From contig NZ_VYRZ01000001.1 of NCBI RefSeq assembly GCF_008710705.1, positions 62,001 to 126,000 on the forward strand: 64,000 nt of DNA, given 5' to 3'. The translations under genes and the position numbers were made by a program. This document shows positions 32,335 through 40,507 of this stretch, one piece after another. The first letter of the stretch is position 1. Each line of letters begins with the position of its first letter. This stretch comes from Microbacterium radiodurans (GTDB taxonomy: Bacteria > Actinomycetota > Actinomycetes > Actinomycetales > Microbacteriaceae). The notes beneath the pieces are model-generated. The model did not search any database. It was not told where the DNA came from and saw only the letters and a program-made list of their open reading frames with translations.

Positions 32335-33804
32335 ATGTCCATCGCGCAGACGCACCCCACCCCCGGTGCCGCCCAGACGATCATCGGCGAGCCCGAGGTC
32401 GTCGAAGACGGCGCGCACCTCTCCGTGCACCCGGACGCGAGCCTGCCCCTGGCCCGGGACGTCGAGCACGACCCGGCATGGGCTTCACTGCGGGACGCGG
32501 CCACCGCGCTGCAGGGCCTGCAGGCGCCGGACGGCTCGGTGCCCGATCCCGGCGACCACGAGACGGCCCGCCGTCACGTCGCCGCGATCACGGCGGCGAT
32601 CGGGCGCCTCGCACCGCGGTTCCCTCATGACGCCGACTATCTCGCGGCGTCGGTCCGGGACTTCGATCGGTGGACACAGGGGGCGTTCGGCGTGCCCGAT
32701 TTCCTCGACTCCCTGCTGGCGTTCCAGCCGCAGCGGCAGCGGGTCGACGGCATCCGCCACCTCGCCGTCTTCCCGATGTACACGCAGAACGGCTCGCGCG
32801 ATCGGCACGTCGAGGCGGTGCTCGTCGAGGCCATCTGGCCCGCCGAGATCGCCCGGCTCGAGACGATGTACGTCAACCGGCTCTTCGTGTCGCTCCGGCT
32901 GCTCGACTTCACGCCGGGGTACGACACCGACTCGGCCGTGCTGTTCCCCGAGACGGTTGCGATGCGCGAGATCCCGGCATTCACGTGGGGCGCGATCTTT
33001 CAGGATCGCGAGGCGGCGCGCTACCGGCGCGTCGTGCGGGCGGCCGCCGAGATCACGAAGCTCGAGCTGCCCGCCGAGGCGGCCGAGATGCTCGAGGACC
33101 AGGCGCTCACCGAGCGGGCGTTCGTCATGTGGGACCTCATCCACGACCGGACCCACATGCGCGGCGACCTGCCGTTCGACCCGTTCATGATCAAGCAGCG
33201 GATGCCGTTCTTCCTCTACTCGCTCGAAGAGCTGCGGTGCGACCTCACCGCGTTCCGCGAATGCGTCGAGCTCGAACGGCGACTGAGCGCGGCACCGGCG
33301 ACGGACCTCGACGAGACGGATGCCGAGCTGCTGCGGTTGTCGCGGCTCGTGCAGTACGCGGTGATCTTCGACCGCATCTTCCGGTTCGCGATCACGGGAA
33401 CGCGGGTGCGCAACTACGACGGGCTCGGCGGGCAGCTGCTGTTCGCGTGGCTGCACCGCCGCGGCGTGCTGCACTGGACCGACACGGCGCTGGCATTCGA
33501 ATGGAGCGAGGTCCCGGATGCCGTCGTCGCCCTCGGCGACACGATCGACCGCCTCTACTGGGAGTCGATCGACCGTCCCAAGACCGCCCACTGGCTCGCG
33601 GCGTACGAGCTCGTGCGGTCGGTGCTCGAGCCGCATCCGGCATCGGTGTGGGCGCGCGGCCTGCCGGACGAGATCCTCGCCGGTCCGCCGAAGGGCTACA
33701 CCGACGCCGTGCGGGACGATGAGTTCCCGCTGTCGATGTTCTACGAGGCGCTCGAGAAGAAGATGCGCGACATCATCGCCTCCACCCGCGGCATCCGCGG
33801 GTGA
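32335..33804 (+). CDS. DUF6421 family protein
   Basis: 489 residues starting MSIAQTHPTPGAAQ, with a GGAGG Shine-Dalgarno just upstream. The sequence reads as the conserved actinobacterial DUF6421 family, with AVFPMYTQNGSRDRHVEAVL, WAEIARL-type helices, MWDLIHDRTHMRGDLPFDPF and TGTRVRNYDGLGGQLLFAWL. It is soluble and mostly helical. Members have no established function; HDRTH could bind metal, but that is inference. It is followed by a strong hairpin. Confidence 0.75.
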   Translation: MSIAQTHPTPGAAQTIIGEPEVVEDGAHLSVHPDASLPLARDVEHDPAWASLRDAATALQGLQAPDGSVPDPGDHETARRHVAAITAAIGRLAPRFPHDADYLAASVRDFDRWTQGAFGVPDFLDSLLAFQPQRQRVDGIRHLAVFPMYTQNGSRDRHVEAVLVEAIWPAEIARLETMYVNRLFVSLRLLDFTPGYDTDSAVLFPETVAMREIPAFTWGAIFQDREAARYRRVVRAAAEITKLELPAEAAEMLEDQALTERAFVMWDLIHDRTHMRGDLPFDPFMIKQRMPFFLYSLEELRCDLTAFRECVELERRLSAAPATDLDETDAELLRLSRLVQYAVIFDRIFRFAITGTRVRNYDGLGGQLLFAWLHRRGVLHWTDTALAFEWSEVPDAVVALGDTIDRLYWESIDRPKTAHWLAAYELVRSVLEPHPASVWARGLPDEILAGPPKGYTDAVRDDEFPLSMFYEALEKKMRDIIASTRGIRG

Positions 33805-33809
33805 GCGGC

Positions 33810-33850
33810 GCGGCCCGCTGGTCCACCCTGCGCGTGGATTAGCGGGCCGC
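33810..33850 (+). terminator. Hairpin after DUF6421
   Basis: A perfect 10-bp stem GCGGCCCGCT / AGCGGGCCGC (33810-33819, 33841-33850), with a second internal stem TCCAC/GTGGA, starts 6 bases after the stop codon. Likely terminator, just before the ribosome-binding site of the next gene. Confidence 0.75.
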
Positions 33851-33874
33851 GGACTCGTGAGAAAGGATGAGGGG

Positions 33875-35005
33875 ATGACCTCCCTGCACGACACCTCGGT
33901 GCGCGGCTTCGCGTCCGACAACTACTCCGGCATCCACCCGGAGGTCCTCGCCGCCATCACGGCCGCGAACGACGGACACCAGACCGCGTACGGCTCCGAC
34001 GTGTACACCGCGCGCCTGCAGGAACTCGTCGCCGGGCACTTCGGCTCCGGCGCCGAGGCCTTCCCCGTCTTCAACGGCACCGGGGCGAACGTCACCGCCC
34101 TGCAGTCGATGCTGCCGCGCTGGGGCGCCGTGATCGCGGCATCCACCGCGCACATCAACGTCGACGAGGGCGGAGCGCCCGAGCGGGTCGGGGGGATCAA
34201 GATCCTCAACGTGCCGACCGACGACGGCAAGCTCACCACGGCGCTCATCGACCGCGAGGCCTGGGGCTGGGGCGACGAGCACCGCGCGCAGCCGCTCGTG
34301 GTGTCGATCACGCAGTCGACCGAGCTCGGCACGCTCTACACGCCCGACGAGCTGCGGACGATCGCCGACCACGTTCACGCCCGCGGGATGCGGCTGCACA
34401 TGGACGGCGCCCGCATCGCCAACGCCGCAGCCGCCCTCGGCGTCCCGCTCTCGGCGATCACGCGCGACGTCGGCGTCGACGTGCTGAGCTTCGGCGGCAC
34501 GAAGAACGGCGCCATGATCGGCGAGGCGATCATCGTGCTCGACCCCGCGGCATCCGAGGGTCTGACCTACCTCCGCAAGCTCAACATGCAGCTGTCGTCG
34601 AAGATGCGCTTCGTGTCGGCGCAGCTCGTCGCCCTGCTCGAGAACGACCTGTGGCGCCGCAACGCCGAGCACGCGAACGGCATGGCGCAGCGGCTGCGCG
34701 CGGCCGTCGAGGCCGGCATCGCCGACGGCTCGGTGCGGGGCGTGGAGTTCACCCAGCCCACCCAGGCCAACGGCGTGTTCGCCGTGCTGCCCGCGGGCGT
34801 CGCCGACCGGCTGCGCGAATCGTTCCGCTTCTACGATTGGGGCCCCGCCGACGGAGGCTCGGAGGATCGCGCCAGCGATGCTTCGAGTGGCGGTGGGGAG
34901 GATGAGAGTCGCCGAGAAGTGCGGTGGATGTGCTCGTTCGACACGTCCGCCTCCGATGTCGACGCCTTCGTCGCCGAGCTCGCGCGCCTGACCACGGCGG
35001 CCTGA
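33875..35005 (+). CDS. ltaE: Low-specificity threonine aldolase with a lineage-type insertion
   Basis: 376 residues of the fold-type I PLP threonine aldolase family, which splits threonine and related beta-hydroxy amino acids to glycine plus an aldehyde. SFGGTKNG places the PLP lysine at Lys210; FNGTGANV, HINVDEGG and RLHMDGARI are also typical. The family is normally about 340-350 residues. The excess is mainly an acidic Ser/Gly-rich insert at residues about 323-347, between FYDW and EVRWMCSFDT. The start is supported by GAAAGGA/GGGG upstream of ATG 33875. Confidence 0.88.
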   Translation: MTSLHDTSVRGFASDNYSGIHPEVLAAITAANDGHQTAYGSDVYTARLQELVAGHFGSGAEAFPVFNGTGANVTALQSMLPRWGAVIAASTAHINVDEGGAPERVGGIKILNVPTDDGKLTTALIDREAWGWGDEHRAQPLVVSITQSTELGTLYTPDELRTIADHVHARGMRLHMDGARIANAAAALGVPLSAITRDVGVDVLSFGGTKNGAMIGEAIIVLDPAASEGLTYLRKLNMQLSSKMRFVSAQLVALLENDLWRRNAEHANGMAQRLRAAVEAGIADGSVRGVEFTQPTQANGVFAVLPAGVADRLRESFRFYDWGPADGGSEDRASDASSGGGEDESRREVRWMCSFDTSASDVDAFVAELARLTTAA

Positions 35006-35015
35006 CCACGGCGGC
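34988..35015. repeat. 14-bp tandem duplication at the ltaE stop
   Basis: CTGACCACGGCGGC occurs twice in tandem (34988-35001 and 35002-35015), and the stop codon TGA falls in the second unit. This is a small duplication of the gene's 3' end. Confidence 0.85.
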
Positions 35016-35025
35016 CTGACGTCCG

Positions 35026-35081
35026 CCGCAGCCCGCGCTGGGCTCGCGGGCTGGCGGCGCGGGCTGGCAGCGGGGCTGCGG
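35026..35081. terminator. Bidirectional hairpin between convergent ltaE and the M3 peptidase gene
   Basis: CCGCAGCCC-g-CGCTG (35026-35040) pairs with CAGCG-GGGCTGCGG (35068-35081): 14 bp with one bulge and a 27-base loop. It ends one base before the TGA of the minus-strand gene, so it can serve both. Confidence 0.7.
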
Positions 35082-35082
35082 G

Positions 35083-37002
35083 TCAGGAGCCGGCGAGCCA
35101 GGCGCGGTAGGCGTCGAAGGAGTACGGGCGGCCGAGGAAGTCCGCGACGAGGTCGGCGGCGTCCCGGCTGCCACCCGGCTCGAGGACGCGCTCGCGGTAG
35201 CGCCGCGCGACGTCCACGTCCATGAGGTCGTCGCCGAAGGCCGAGAGCAGATCCCGGGCGATGACGAGGCTCCACTGGTACGTGTAGTAGCACGCGCCGT
35301 ATCCGGTGAGGTGGCCGAACCCGGCGTAGGTGTGACCGTCCGGCAGCGGCTGCACCGGCGACGACGAGCGGTACCAGCCCTCGACCGCCGCGGCGAGATC
35401 GGCCGGTCGATCGACGTGCAGTCCGTACGAGACGTTCGCGTGTCCGAGCTGACGCGTGACCTCGAGCGCCCGGCCGAAGGCGTCGGCCACCCGCATGCGT
35501 TCGACGAGCTCGGCGGGGATCGGCTCGCCCGCCGCGTTGCGTGCGAAGGTCGCCAGCACACCGGCATCCCACGCCCACTCCTCGAGCAGCTGGCTGGGCG
35601 CCTCGACGAAGTCCCATTCGGTCTCGATGCCGCTGAAGTCCGCCCACACGGCGTCGGCCCCGCCGAGGATGCCGTGCACGAGGTGACCGAACTCGTGGAA
35701 GAACGTCACCACCTGGTCGTGCTCGAGCAGGCCCCGCGAGAAGTTGCACAGCAGCACGCCCTCGGGCAGCGACCGGCCGGCGATACCCGGTGCGAGTCCG
35801 AAGCACGCGGCGTGGTTGTACTTGCCCTCGCGAGGGTGCAGGTCGAGATGGATGCGGCCGAGCCGCCGCTCGCCGCGGAGGACGTCGTAGCTGCGGACGT
35901 CGGCGTGCCACGCGCCGGCGGCGACCGGGACGTACGAGAGGTCGAGCAGTCGGGCGGTGACGTCGAGCACCCCGCCCAGGACGTTCTCGAACGGGAAGTA
36001 GGCGCGGACCTCCTGCGCGTCGACGGCGAACTCCTCGCGCTTGAGCGCACCCAGCAGGTACCAGAGGTCGGCGATCGTGACGGCCGCGGCGTCGGGCTCG
36101 TCGCGCCGCAGCCGCGCGAGCAGACGGTCGTACTCGGCGGCGGCGGCCTCGCGGGTCGCGGCGTCGATGTCGTCCAGGAACGAACGGATGGCCGCGCTCG
36201 AGCCGATCATGCGGGTCTCGGTCTCGTAGTCGGCCCAGTCTCCGTAGCCGAGCAGGTCGGCCCGCTCGGCGCGCACCGCCAACAGCTCGGCGAGGACGGC
36301 GTCGTTGGCCGGCCACGCGAGATCGTTGTAGACCGACACGAGCGCCGCGCGGGTCGAGCGCCGCTCGGCGAACTCCCGCACGGGCATGAGGTCGGTGTAC
36401 TCCGTGGTGAGGGTCACCAGGCCCTCGTCGTCGACCGGATGCGCGTCGATGAAGTCCTGCGGCAGCCCGGCGAGGGCGTCGGGGGCGACCTTCAGCTCGC
36501 GGCGGCCGTCGCGGATGTTGCGCGAGAACCGCAGCGACAGCTCCGTGTCGCGCTCGGCGAGGACGCGCAGGCGCTCGCGCGTCGGCTCGTCCCGGTCGAC
36601 GCCGCCGCGGCGGAAGTCGCGCTGGATGCGCGCGAGCAGGCGGCGAGCGGCCGCATCCAGTCCGTCCGAGCCGAGTCCGTCGAACACCGCGAACAGCGCC
36701 GGATCCAGCGAGCGCTCCGACAGCAGCGCGTCGATCGCCTGCACCCGCGCCTCGGCGGCGTCGCGCACGGCGGCCTCGGGGTGCGATTCGCTCAGCAGCG
36801 ACGCCTCGGATGCCGCCTCGGCGACCGCGATCGCGGCCTCGTTCCACAGCTGCAGTCGCGCCAGCGGTGAGAGCTCGCGCCCGGCGATCAGCTGCGCGTC
36901 GATCTCACGGACGCGGGCGATCCGCGCGTCCGGACGATCCGAGGCGAAGGCGAGCCAGCCGGTGACGTCGGCGGGGAAGGCGAGGGGCTGCGGAGCGGTC
37001 AT
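35083..37002 (-). CDS. M3 family metallopeptidase
   Basis: 639 residues, a typical length for thimet oligopeptidase / peptidyl-dipeptidase Dcp-type enzymes. The zinc site is HEFGH at residues 436-440 (VVTFFHEFGHLVHGIL), with the downstream Glu of the family in FSGIETEWDFVEAPSQLLEEW. It is cytoplasmic, with no signal peptide, and probably degrades short peptides. TAGGCT (37009-37014) ends 6 bases before the ATG. Stands alone, convergent with ltaE. Confidence 0.92.
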   Translation of the reverse strand: MTAPQPLAFPADVTGWLAFASDRPDARIARVREIDAQLIAGRELSPLARLQLWNEAAIAVAEAASEASLLSESHPEAAVRDAAEARVQAIDALLSERSLDPALFAVFDGLGSDGLDAAARRLLARIQRDFRRGGVDRDEPTRERLRVLAERDTELSLRFSRNIRDGRRELKVAPDALAGLPQDFIDAHPVDDEGLVTLTTEYTDLMPVREFAERRSTRAALVSVYNDLAWPANDAVLAELLAVRAERADLLGYGDWADYETETRMIGSSAAIRSFLDDIDAATREAAAAEYDRLLARLRRDEPDAAAVTIADLWYLLGALKREEFAVDAQEVRAYFPFENVLGGVLDVTARLLDLSYVPVAAGAWHADVRSYDVLRGERRLGRIHLDLHPREGKYNHAACFGLAPGIAGRSLPEGVLLCNFSRGLLEHDQVVTFFHEFGHLVHGILGGADAVWADFSGIETEWDFVEAPSQLLEEWAWDAGVLATFARNAAGEPIPAELVERMRVADAFGRALEVTRQLGHANVSYGLHVDRPADLAAAVEGWYRSSSPVQPLPDGHTYAGFGHLTGYGACYYTYQWSLVIARDLLSAFGDDLMDVDVARRYRERVLEPGGSRDAADLVADFLGRPYSFDAYRAWLAGS

Positions 37003-37063
37003 GCACCGAGCCTACGGTCGGGTCGGCACGGACGTGGTGTTCTCGGCCGCGCCCGGGCCGGCG

Positions 37064-37675
37064 TCAGCGGAGGGCGCCGACCGACGCGAGCGCGAGCCGG
37101 ATGAGGGTTCCGCGGCCGCCCTCCATCTCGGCGGCGAGCGCATCGGAGGCGGCTTCGGCGGGGTCGAGCCACGTCACCTCGAGCGCGTCCTGACGCGGCT
37201 CGCAGGTTCCGGTGACGGGGACGACGAACGCGAGCGACACGGCGTGCTGGCGGTCGTCGTGGAACGGGCTGACCCCCGGGATCGGGAAGTACTCGGCGAC
37301 CGTGAACGGCGTCGGCGAGGTCGGCAGGAGCGGGAACGCCATGGGCCCGAGGTCGTTCTCGACGTGTCGGAACAGGGCGTCGCGGATCGTCTCGCCGTAG
37401 CGGACGCGTCCCGACACGATCGTCCGGGTCATCTCGCCGACCGGGGTCGCCCGCAGCAGGATGCCGACGTGCGTGACCGCGCCCGAGCCGTCGGTGCGCA
37501 CCGGGATGGCCTCGACGTAGAGCATCGGCAGGCGGCGTCGCGCCTCGGTGAGCTCGACGTCGCTCAGCCATGCGGGATTCGCAGCGCCCCCGCTCGGCGT
37601 CTGGCGCAGCGGGTCGGCCGGCAGCGACGAATCGCCGCGCTCGTCGGGATCGGGGTCGGGGGTGCGGACGGCCAT
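37064..37675 (-). CDS. NUDIX-like protein (DUF4916 type)
   Basis: 203 residues. An N-terminal acidic, disordered part (about 35 residues) precedes WLSDVELTEARRRLPMLYVEAIPVR, then GILLRATPVGEMTRTIVSGRVRYGETIRDALFRHVENDLGP. The last run resembles a NUDIX box with a divergent core. DUF4916 members are predicted pyrophosphohydrolases without known substrate. ATG 37675 sits 5 bases after a TATACAT sequence that could be a -10 element. Divergent from the esterase gene. Confidence 0.7.
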   Translation of the reverse strand: MAVRTPDPDPDERGDSSLPADPLRQTPSGGAANPAWLSDVELTEARRRLPMLYVEAIPVRTDGSGAVTHVGILLRATPVGEMTRTIVSGRVRYGETIRDALFRHVENDLGPMAFPLLPTSPTPFTVAEYFPIPGVSPFHDDRQHAVSLAFVVPVTGTCEPRQDALEVTWLDPAEAASDALAAEMEGGRGTLIRLALASVGALR

Positions 37676-37736
37676 GCTCCATGTATACCAATCGAGTTCC
37701 CGGATGCCGCGCCCGACCGGCTGGCAGGATGGACGC

Positions 37737-38390
37737 ATGTCCGAGACGCCGGTCATCGACTCCGCCGCGACCCGCTGGTCGGCGCCGCCCGCCGAACGCG
37801 CCGGCCGCCCCCTGCTCATCCTCCTCCACGGGTACGGCTCCGACGAGAACGACCTCTTCGCGCTCGGCCCCCATCTGCCCGCCGACTACGTGCTGGCGGC
37901 GGTCCGGGCTCCGCTCGCCCCGCCCTTCCCGACCCCCGGCTGGTCGTGGTGTCCGATCGAGGGACTGAACGGCCGCGACCCGCAGGCGGCGACCGCCGGC
38001 GCGCGTGCGCTCGTGGACTGGGTCGACGCGGAACGGGGGGATGCGGCATCCGTCGGTCTGCTGGGATTCTCGCAAGGCGGGCTCGTCGCTCTCGAGGCGC
38101 TCCGCCTGCGCCCGGAGGACTATGCCTTCGCCGTCAACCTCTCCGGCTACGCCAACCCGAGCACGCTCGACACCGACGCGGCGTTCGCCGCCCGCCGGCC
38201 GCCGGTGTTCTGGGGACGCGGCGCGTTCGACGACGTCATCCCGCCGGCGCTCGTCGAGCACACCGCCCAGTGGCTGCCGAGCCGGGTCGACTTGAGCGGC
38301 CGGCTCTATCCCGACCTCGGGCACGCCGTGTCGGCGCAGGAACTCGACGACGTCTCGACCTTCCTGGTCAAGCAGCTGCCCGCGGCGTAG
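37737..38390 (+). CDS. Alpha/beta-hydrolase, phospholipase/carboxylesterase family
   Basis: 217 residues. LLILLHGYGSDEND forms the oxyanion region, GLLGFSQGG carries the nucleophile Ser112, and the acid and base are likely in GAFDDVIPPAL and PDLGHAVS. This is the small carboxylesterase family (acyl-protein thioesterase-like fold). CAGGAT (37725-37730) ends 6 bases before ATG 37737, a leaderless-type start. The 3' end contains the likely promoter of the ABC-F gene that follows. Confidence 0.88.
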   Translation: MSETPVIDSAATRWSAPPAERAGRPLLILLHGYGSDENDLFALGPHLPADYVLAAVRAPLAPPFPTPGWSWCPIEGLNGRDPQAATAGARALVDWVDAERGDAASVGLLGFSQGGLVALEALRLRPEDYAFAVNLSGYANPSTLDTDAAFAARRPPVFWGRGAFDDVIPPALVEHTAQWLPSRVDLSGRLYPDLGHAVSAQELDDVSTFLVKQLPAA

Positions 38391-38393
38391 ACT
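38365..38393 (+). promoter_or_regulatory. Probable promoter of the ABC-F gene
   Basis: TGGTCA (38365-38370) and TAGACT (38388-38393), 17 bases apart, overlap the end of the esterase gene (stop TAG 38388-38390). The start point would be near 38400, leaving a leader of about 207 bases. Confidence 0.5.
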
Positions 38394-38400
38394 CCCCGTG

Positions 38401-38607
38401 CCCCTGTCCCGAGTGTGAGGAAGACCGTTGATCGGTTTCGACGCGACCGCGCTGTGATCCCGCGCTGATCCGTCGACCCTCCCCACCGAGGCGTCCGACC
38501 CGGCCAGCGCTCTGTTCGATTCCCGCGCTGGCCCGCCGGACCGGTCCCGTCCCCTCGGGCCTCGTGGTGTCCGACGTGCCTGCGCACGACGACACCAGGA
38601 GGCACCG
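38401..38607 (+). promoter_or_regulatory. Structured leader of the ABC-F gene, attenuator-like
   Basis: A nine-codon frame, TTG 38428 to TGA 38457 (peptide MIGFDATAL), follows GAGGAAG. Its last codons contain GCGCTG (38449-38454), repeated at 38462-38467. GGCCAGCGC (38502-38510) can pair either with these or, over 9 bp, with GCGCTGGCC (38525-38533). A further hairpin (38565-38571 with 38591-38597, inner stem 38575-38579 with 38584-38588) abuts the AGGAGG of the ABC-F gene. The layout resembles ribosome-mediated attenuation of other ABC-F genes. Function is inferred. Confidence 0.45.
38428..38457 (+). CDS. Candidate nine-residue leader peptide
   Basis: TTG-initiated frame encoding MIGFDATAL, preceded by GAGGAAG at 38417-38423 with a 4-base spacer. 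It ends inside a sequence that can base-pair with the downstream attenuator stem. The frame is short enough to arise by chance; only its position and ribosome-binding site argue for it. Confidence 0.35.
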   Translation: MIGFDATAL

Positions 38608-40362
38608 ATGCCCCATACCGCTCCCGCGGTCGTCCTCGACCGCATCTCCCTCACCTGGCCCGACGGCAGTGCCGCGCTCGAGAACGTCTCGGGCGCCTTC
38701 GGCGCAGGACGCACGGGCCTCGTCGGCCGCAACGGCTCCGGCAAGACCACGCTGCTGCGTCTGATCAGCGGAGCTCTCGCGCCGACCTCCGGCACGATCC
38801 GTGCGGCCGGACGCGTCGACCTGCTGCCGCAGCGGCTCACGCTCGACGTCGACCGGCGCGTGGCCGAGCTCCTCGGTGTGGCCGACGTCGTCGACGCCGT
38901 CCGGGCCGTCGAGTCCGGCGACGTCGATCCGCGCCATTTCGACACGATCGGCGAGGACTGGGATGCCGAAGCACGAGCCGTCGCGTCGCTCACGGCTGCC
39001 GGCCTGCCTCCCGGTGCTCTCGACCGCCGCGTCGGCGAACTCTCCGGCGGCGAGGCGGTGCTCGCGGCGCTCGTCGGCGTCCAGCTGCGCGGCGCCGAGA
39101 TCGCGCTCCTGGACGAGCCGACGAACAACCTCGACCGCGATGCGCGCGCCCGCGTCGGCGAGCTCGTCCGCACCTGGCGCGGCGCGCTCATCGTCGTCAG
39201 CCACGACACCGCTCTGCTGGAGCTCATGGACGACACCGCCGAGCTCTACGGATCGGCACTCAGCGTGTTCGGCGGACCGTACTCCGCGTGGCGGGCCTGG
39301 CAGGAGACGGAGCAGGCGGCGGCTCGTGCGGCAGACGCCACGGCGGCCGCGGCGGTTCGTCGGGAGCGACGCGACCGCGTCGCCACCGAGACGAAGCTCG
39401 CCCACCGCGCGTCGATGGGCGCGAAGGCGCAGCGCGAGAAGCGCGTGCCGGAGATCGTCGCCGGCAACCGCGCCTCGTCCGCGCAGGTGTCGGCCGGCAG
39501 GGCGCGCGGCGAGGCGGCGGATCGCGAGGCAGCGGCCCGAGCCGCGCGGGATGCCGCGGCATCCCGGGTCCGCGACGACGACGCGCTGCGCATCGACCTG
39601 CCCGACCCGGCGGTCGGCGCCGGCCGGCGGATCGCGACGCTCGGCGGCGACCGCGGCGGCGACGGCGACGGCCGGTCGTGGGTCGTGCAGGGCGCCGAGC
39701 GCGTGGCCCTCGTCGGGCCGAACGGCGCGGGCAAGACCAGCCTGCTCGAGCGGCTGGTCGCGTCGGCGCGCGACCGCGGCTCTGTTCCCGGCGTGCGTCC
39801 GGCGAGCGGCCGGTGTGCACAGAGCGGCGTGCAGAACTCCGTCGATCCGCTGCCCGCGGGCGCCGAGTGCGCGGATTCCGGGCGCGGTTCGATGGATCGA
39901 CGGAGTTCTGCACCGGTCGTCGCGCACACCGACCGGGTCGGCTACCTGCCGCAGCGCATCGACGGTCTCGGCGACGACGCCTCCGTGCTCGACAGCCTGC
40001 GGGCGGCGGCCCCGACGGCGACCGACACGGAGCTGCGGAACCGGCTGGCCCGCTTCCTGCTGCGCGGCGACACGGTGCTGCGGCCGGTCGCGGCTCTGTC
40101 GGGCGGCGAGCGCTTCCGCCTCGCCCTCGCCCGCGAGCTGCTGGCCGATCCGCCTCCGCAGCTGCTCGTGCTCGACGAGCCGACGAACAACCTCGACCTC
40201 GACACGGTCGACCAGCTCGTCACCGCGCTCGCCGCCTATCGGGGCGCGGTGCTCGTCGTGAGCCACGATGACGGCTTCCTCGCCCGGTTCGCCCCCACGC
40301 TGACCCTCGAGCTGCGGGACGGCGTCCTGACCGAGGCGGCGACGGGGGCCGGTTCCGGCTGA
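38608..40362 (+). CDS. ABC-F family ATPase (ribosome-associated), with in-frame palindromic insertion
   Basis: 584 residues with two ABC domains and no membrane segment. The first has GRNGSGKTT (40-48), [16 protein letters not shown] and [13 protein letters not shown]. The second has [27 protein letters not shown] and [14 protein letters not shown] charged interdomain linker (about residues 225-330) fits the P-site tRNA interaction motif. ABC-F proteins act on the ribosome, as translation factors or as antibiotic protection proteins. Within domain 2 about 43 residues (about 400-443, [14 protein letters not shown]...) correspond to a palindromic DNA element. AGGAGG lies 5 bases before the ATG, after a structured leader. 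Confidence 0.88.
   Translation: MPHTAPAVVLDRISLTWPDGSAALENVSGAFGAGRTGLVGRNGSGKTTLLRLISGALAPTSGTIRAAGRVDLLPQRLTLDVDRRVAELLGVADVVDAVRAVESGDVDPRHFDTIGEDWDAEARAVASLTAAGLPPGALDRRVGELSGGEAVLAALVGVQLRGAEIALLDEPTNNLDRDARARVGELVRTWRGALIVVSHDTALLELMDDTAELYGSALSVFGGPYSAWRAWQETEQAAARAADATAAAAVRRERRDRVATETKLAHRASMGAKAQREKRVPEIVAGNRASSAQVSAGRARGEAADREAAARAARDAAASRVRDDDALRIDLPDPAVGAGRRIATLGGDRGGDGDGRSWVVQGAERVALVGPNGAGKTSLLERLVASARDRGSVPGVRPASGRCAQSGVQNSVDPLPAGAECADSGRGSMDRRSSAPVVAHTDRVGYLPQRIDGLGDDASVLDSLRAAAPTATDTELRNRLARFLLRGDTVLRPVAALSGGERFRLALARELLADPPPQLLVLDEPTNNLDLDTVDQLVTALAAYRGAVLVVSHDDGFLARFAPTLTLELRDGVLTEAATGAGSG
39807..39935. repeat. Palindromic repeat family C copy inside the ABC-F gene
   Basis: Perfect 20-bp arms GTGCAGAACTCCGTCGATCC (39829-39848) and its complement (39894-39913) define an 85-bp core. 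Outer arms CGGCCGGTGTGC (39807-39818) and GCACACCGACCG (39924-39935) extend it to 129 bp, which is 43 codons without a stop. The inner arms resemble the intergenic element at 25360-25445. Confidence 0.85.
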
Positions 40363-40365
40363 GGC

Positions 40366-40420
40366 GAGGTCCCACTCCGGCCGGGTTCGCCCGCGGTATT
40401 CCCGGCCGGAGTGGGACCTC
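40366..40420 (+). terminator. Perfect 20-bp inverted repeat after the ABC-F gene
   Basis: GAGGTCCCACTCCGGCCGGG (40366-40385) and its exact complement (40401-40420) enclose a 15-base loop, starting 3 bases after the ABC-F stop. A strong terminator candidate, although a 20-bp perfect stem is longer than usual and may be another palindromic repeat. Confidence 0.75.
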
Positions 40421-40507
40421 GTGCGCCGTCGGCACCCGCGGCTGACACGCGGGCGGGCGCGGGCGCAAGGCCGCGCCGATGTCGGAGGTCCGCGCGAAGA
40501 TGAGGAC

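Noticed and set aside
33810..33850. The DUF6421 hairpin as a member of a dispersed repeat family
   Set aside because: Its arms match no other palindrome in the window, so an ordinary terminator is the simpler reading.
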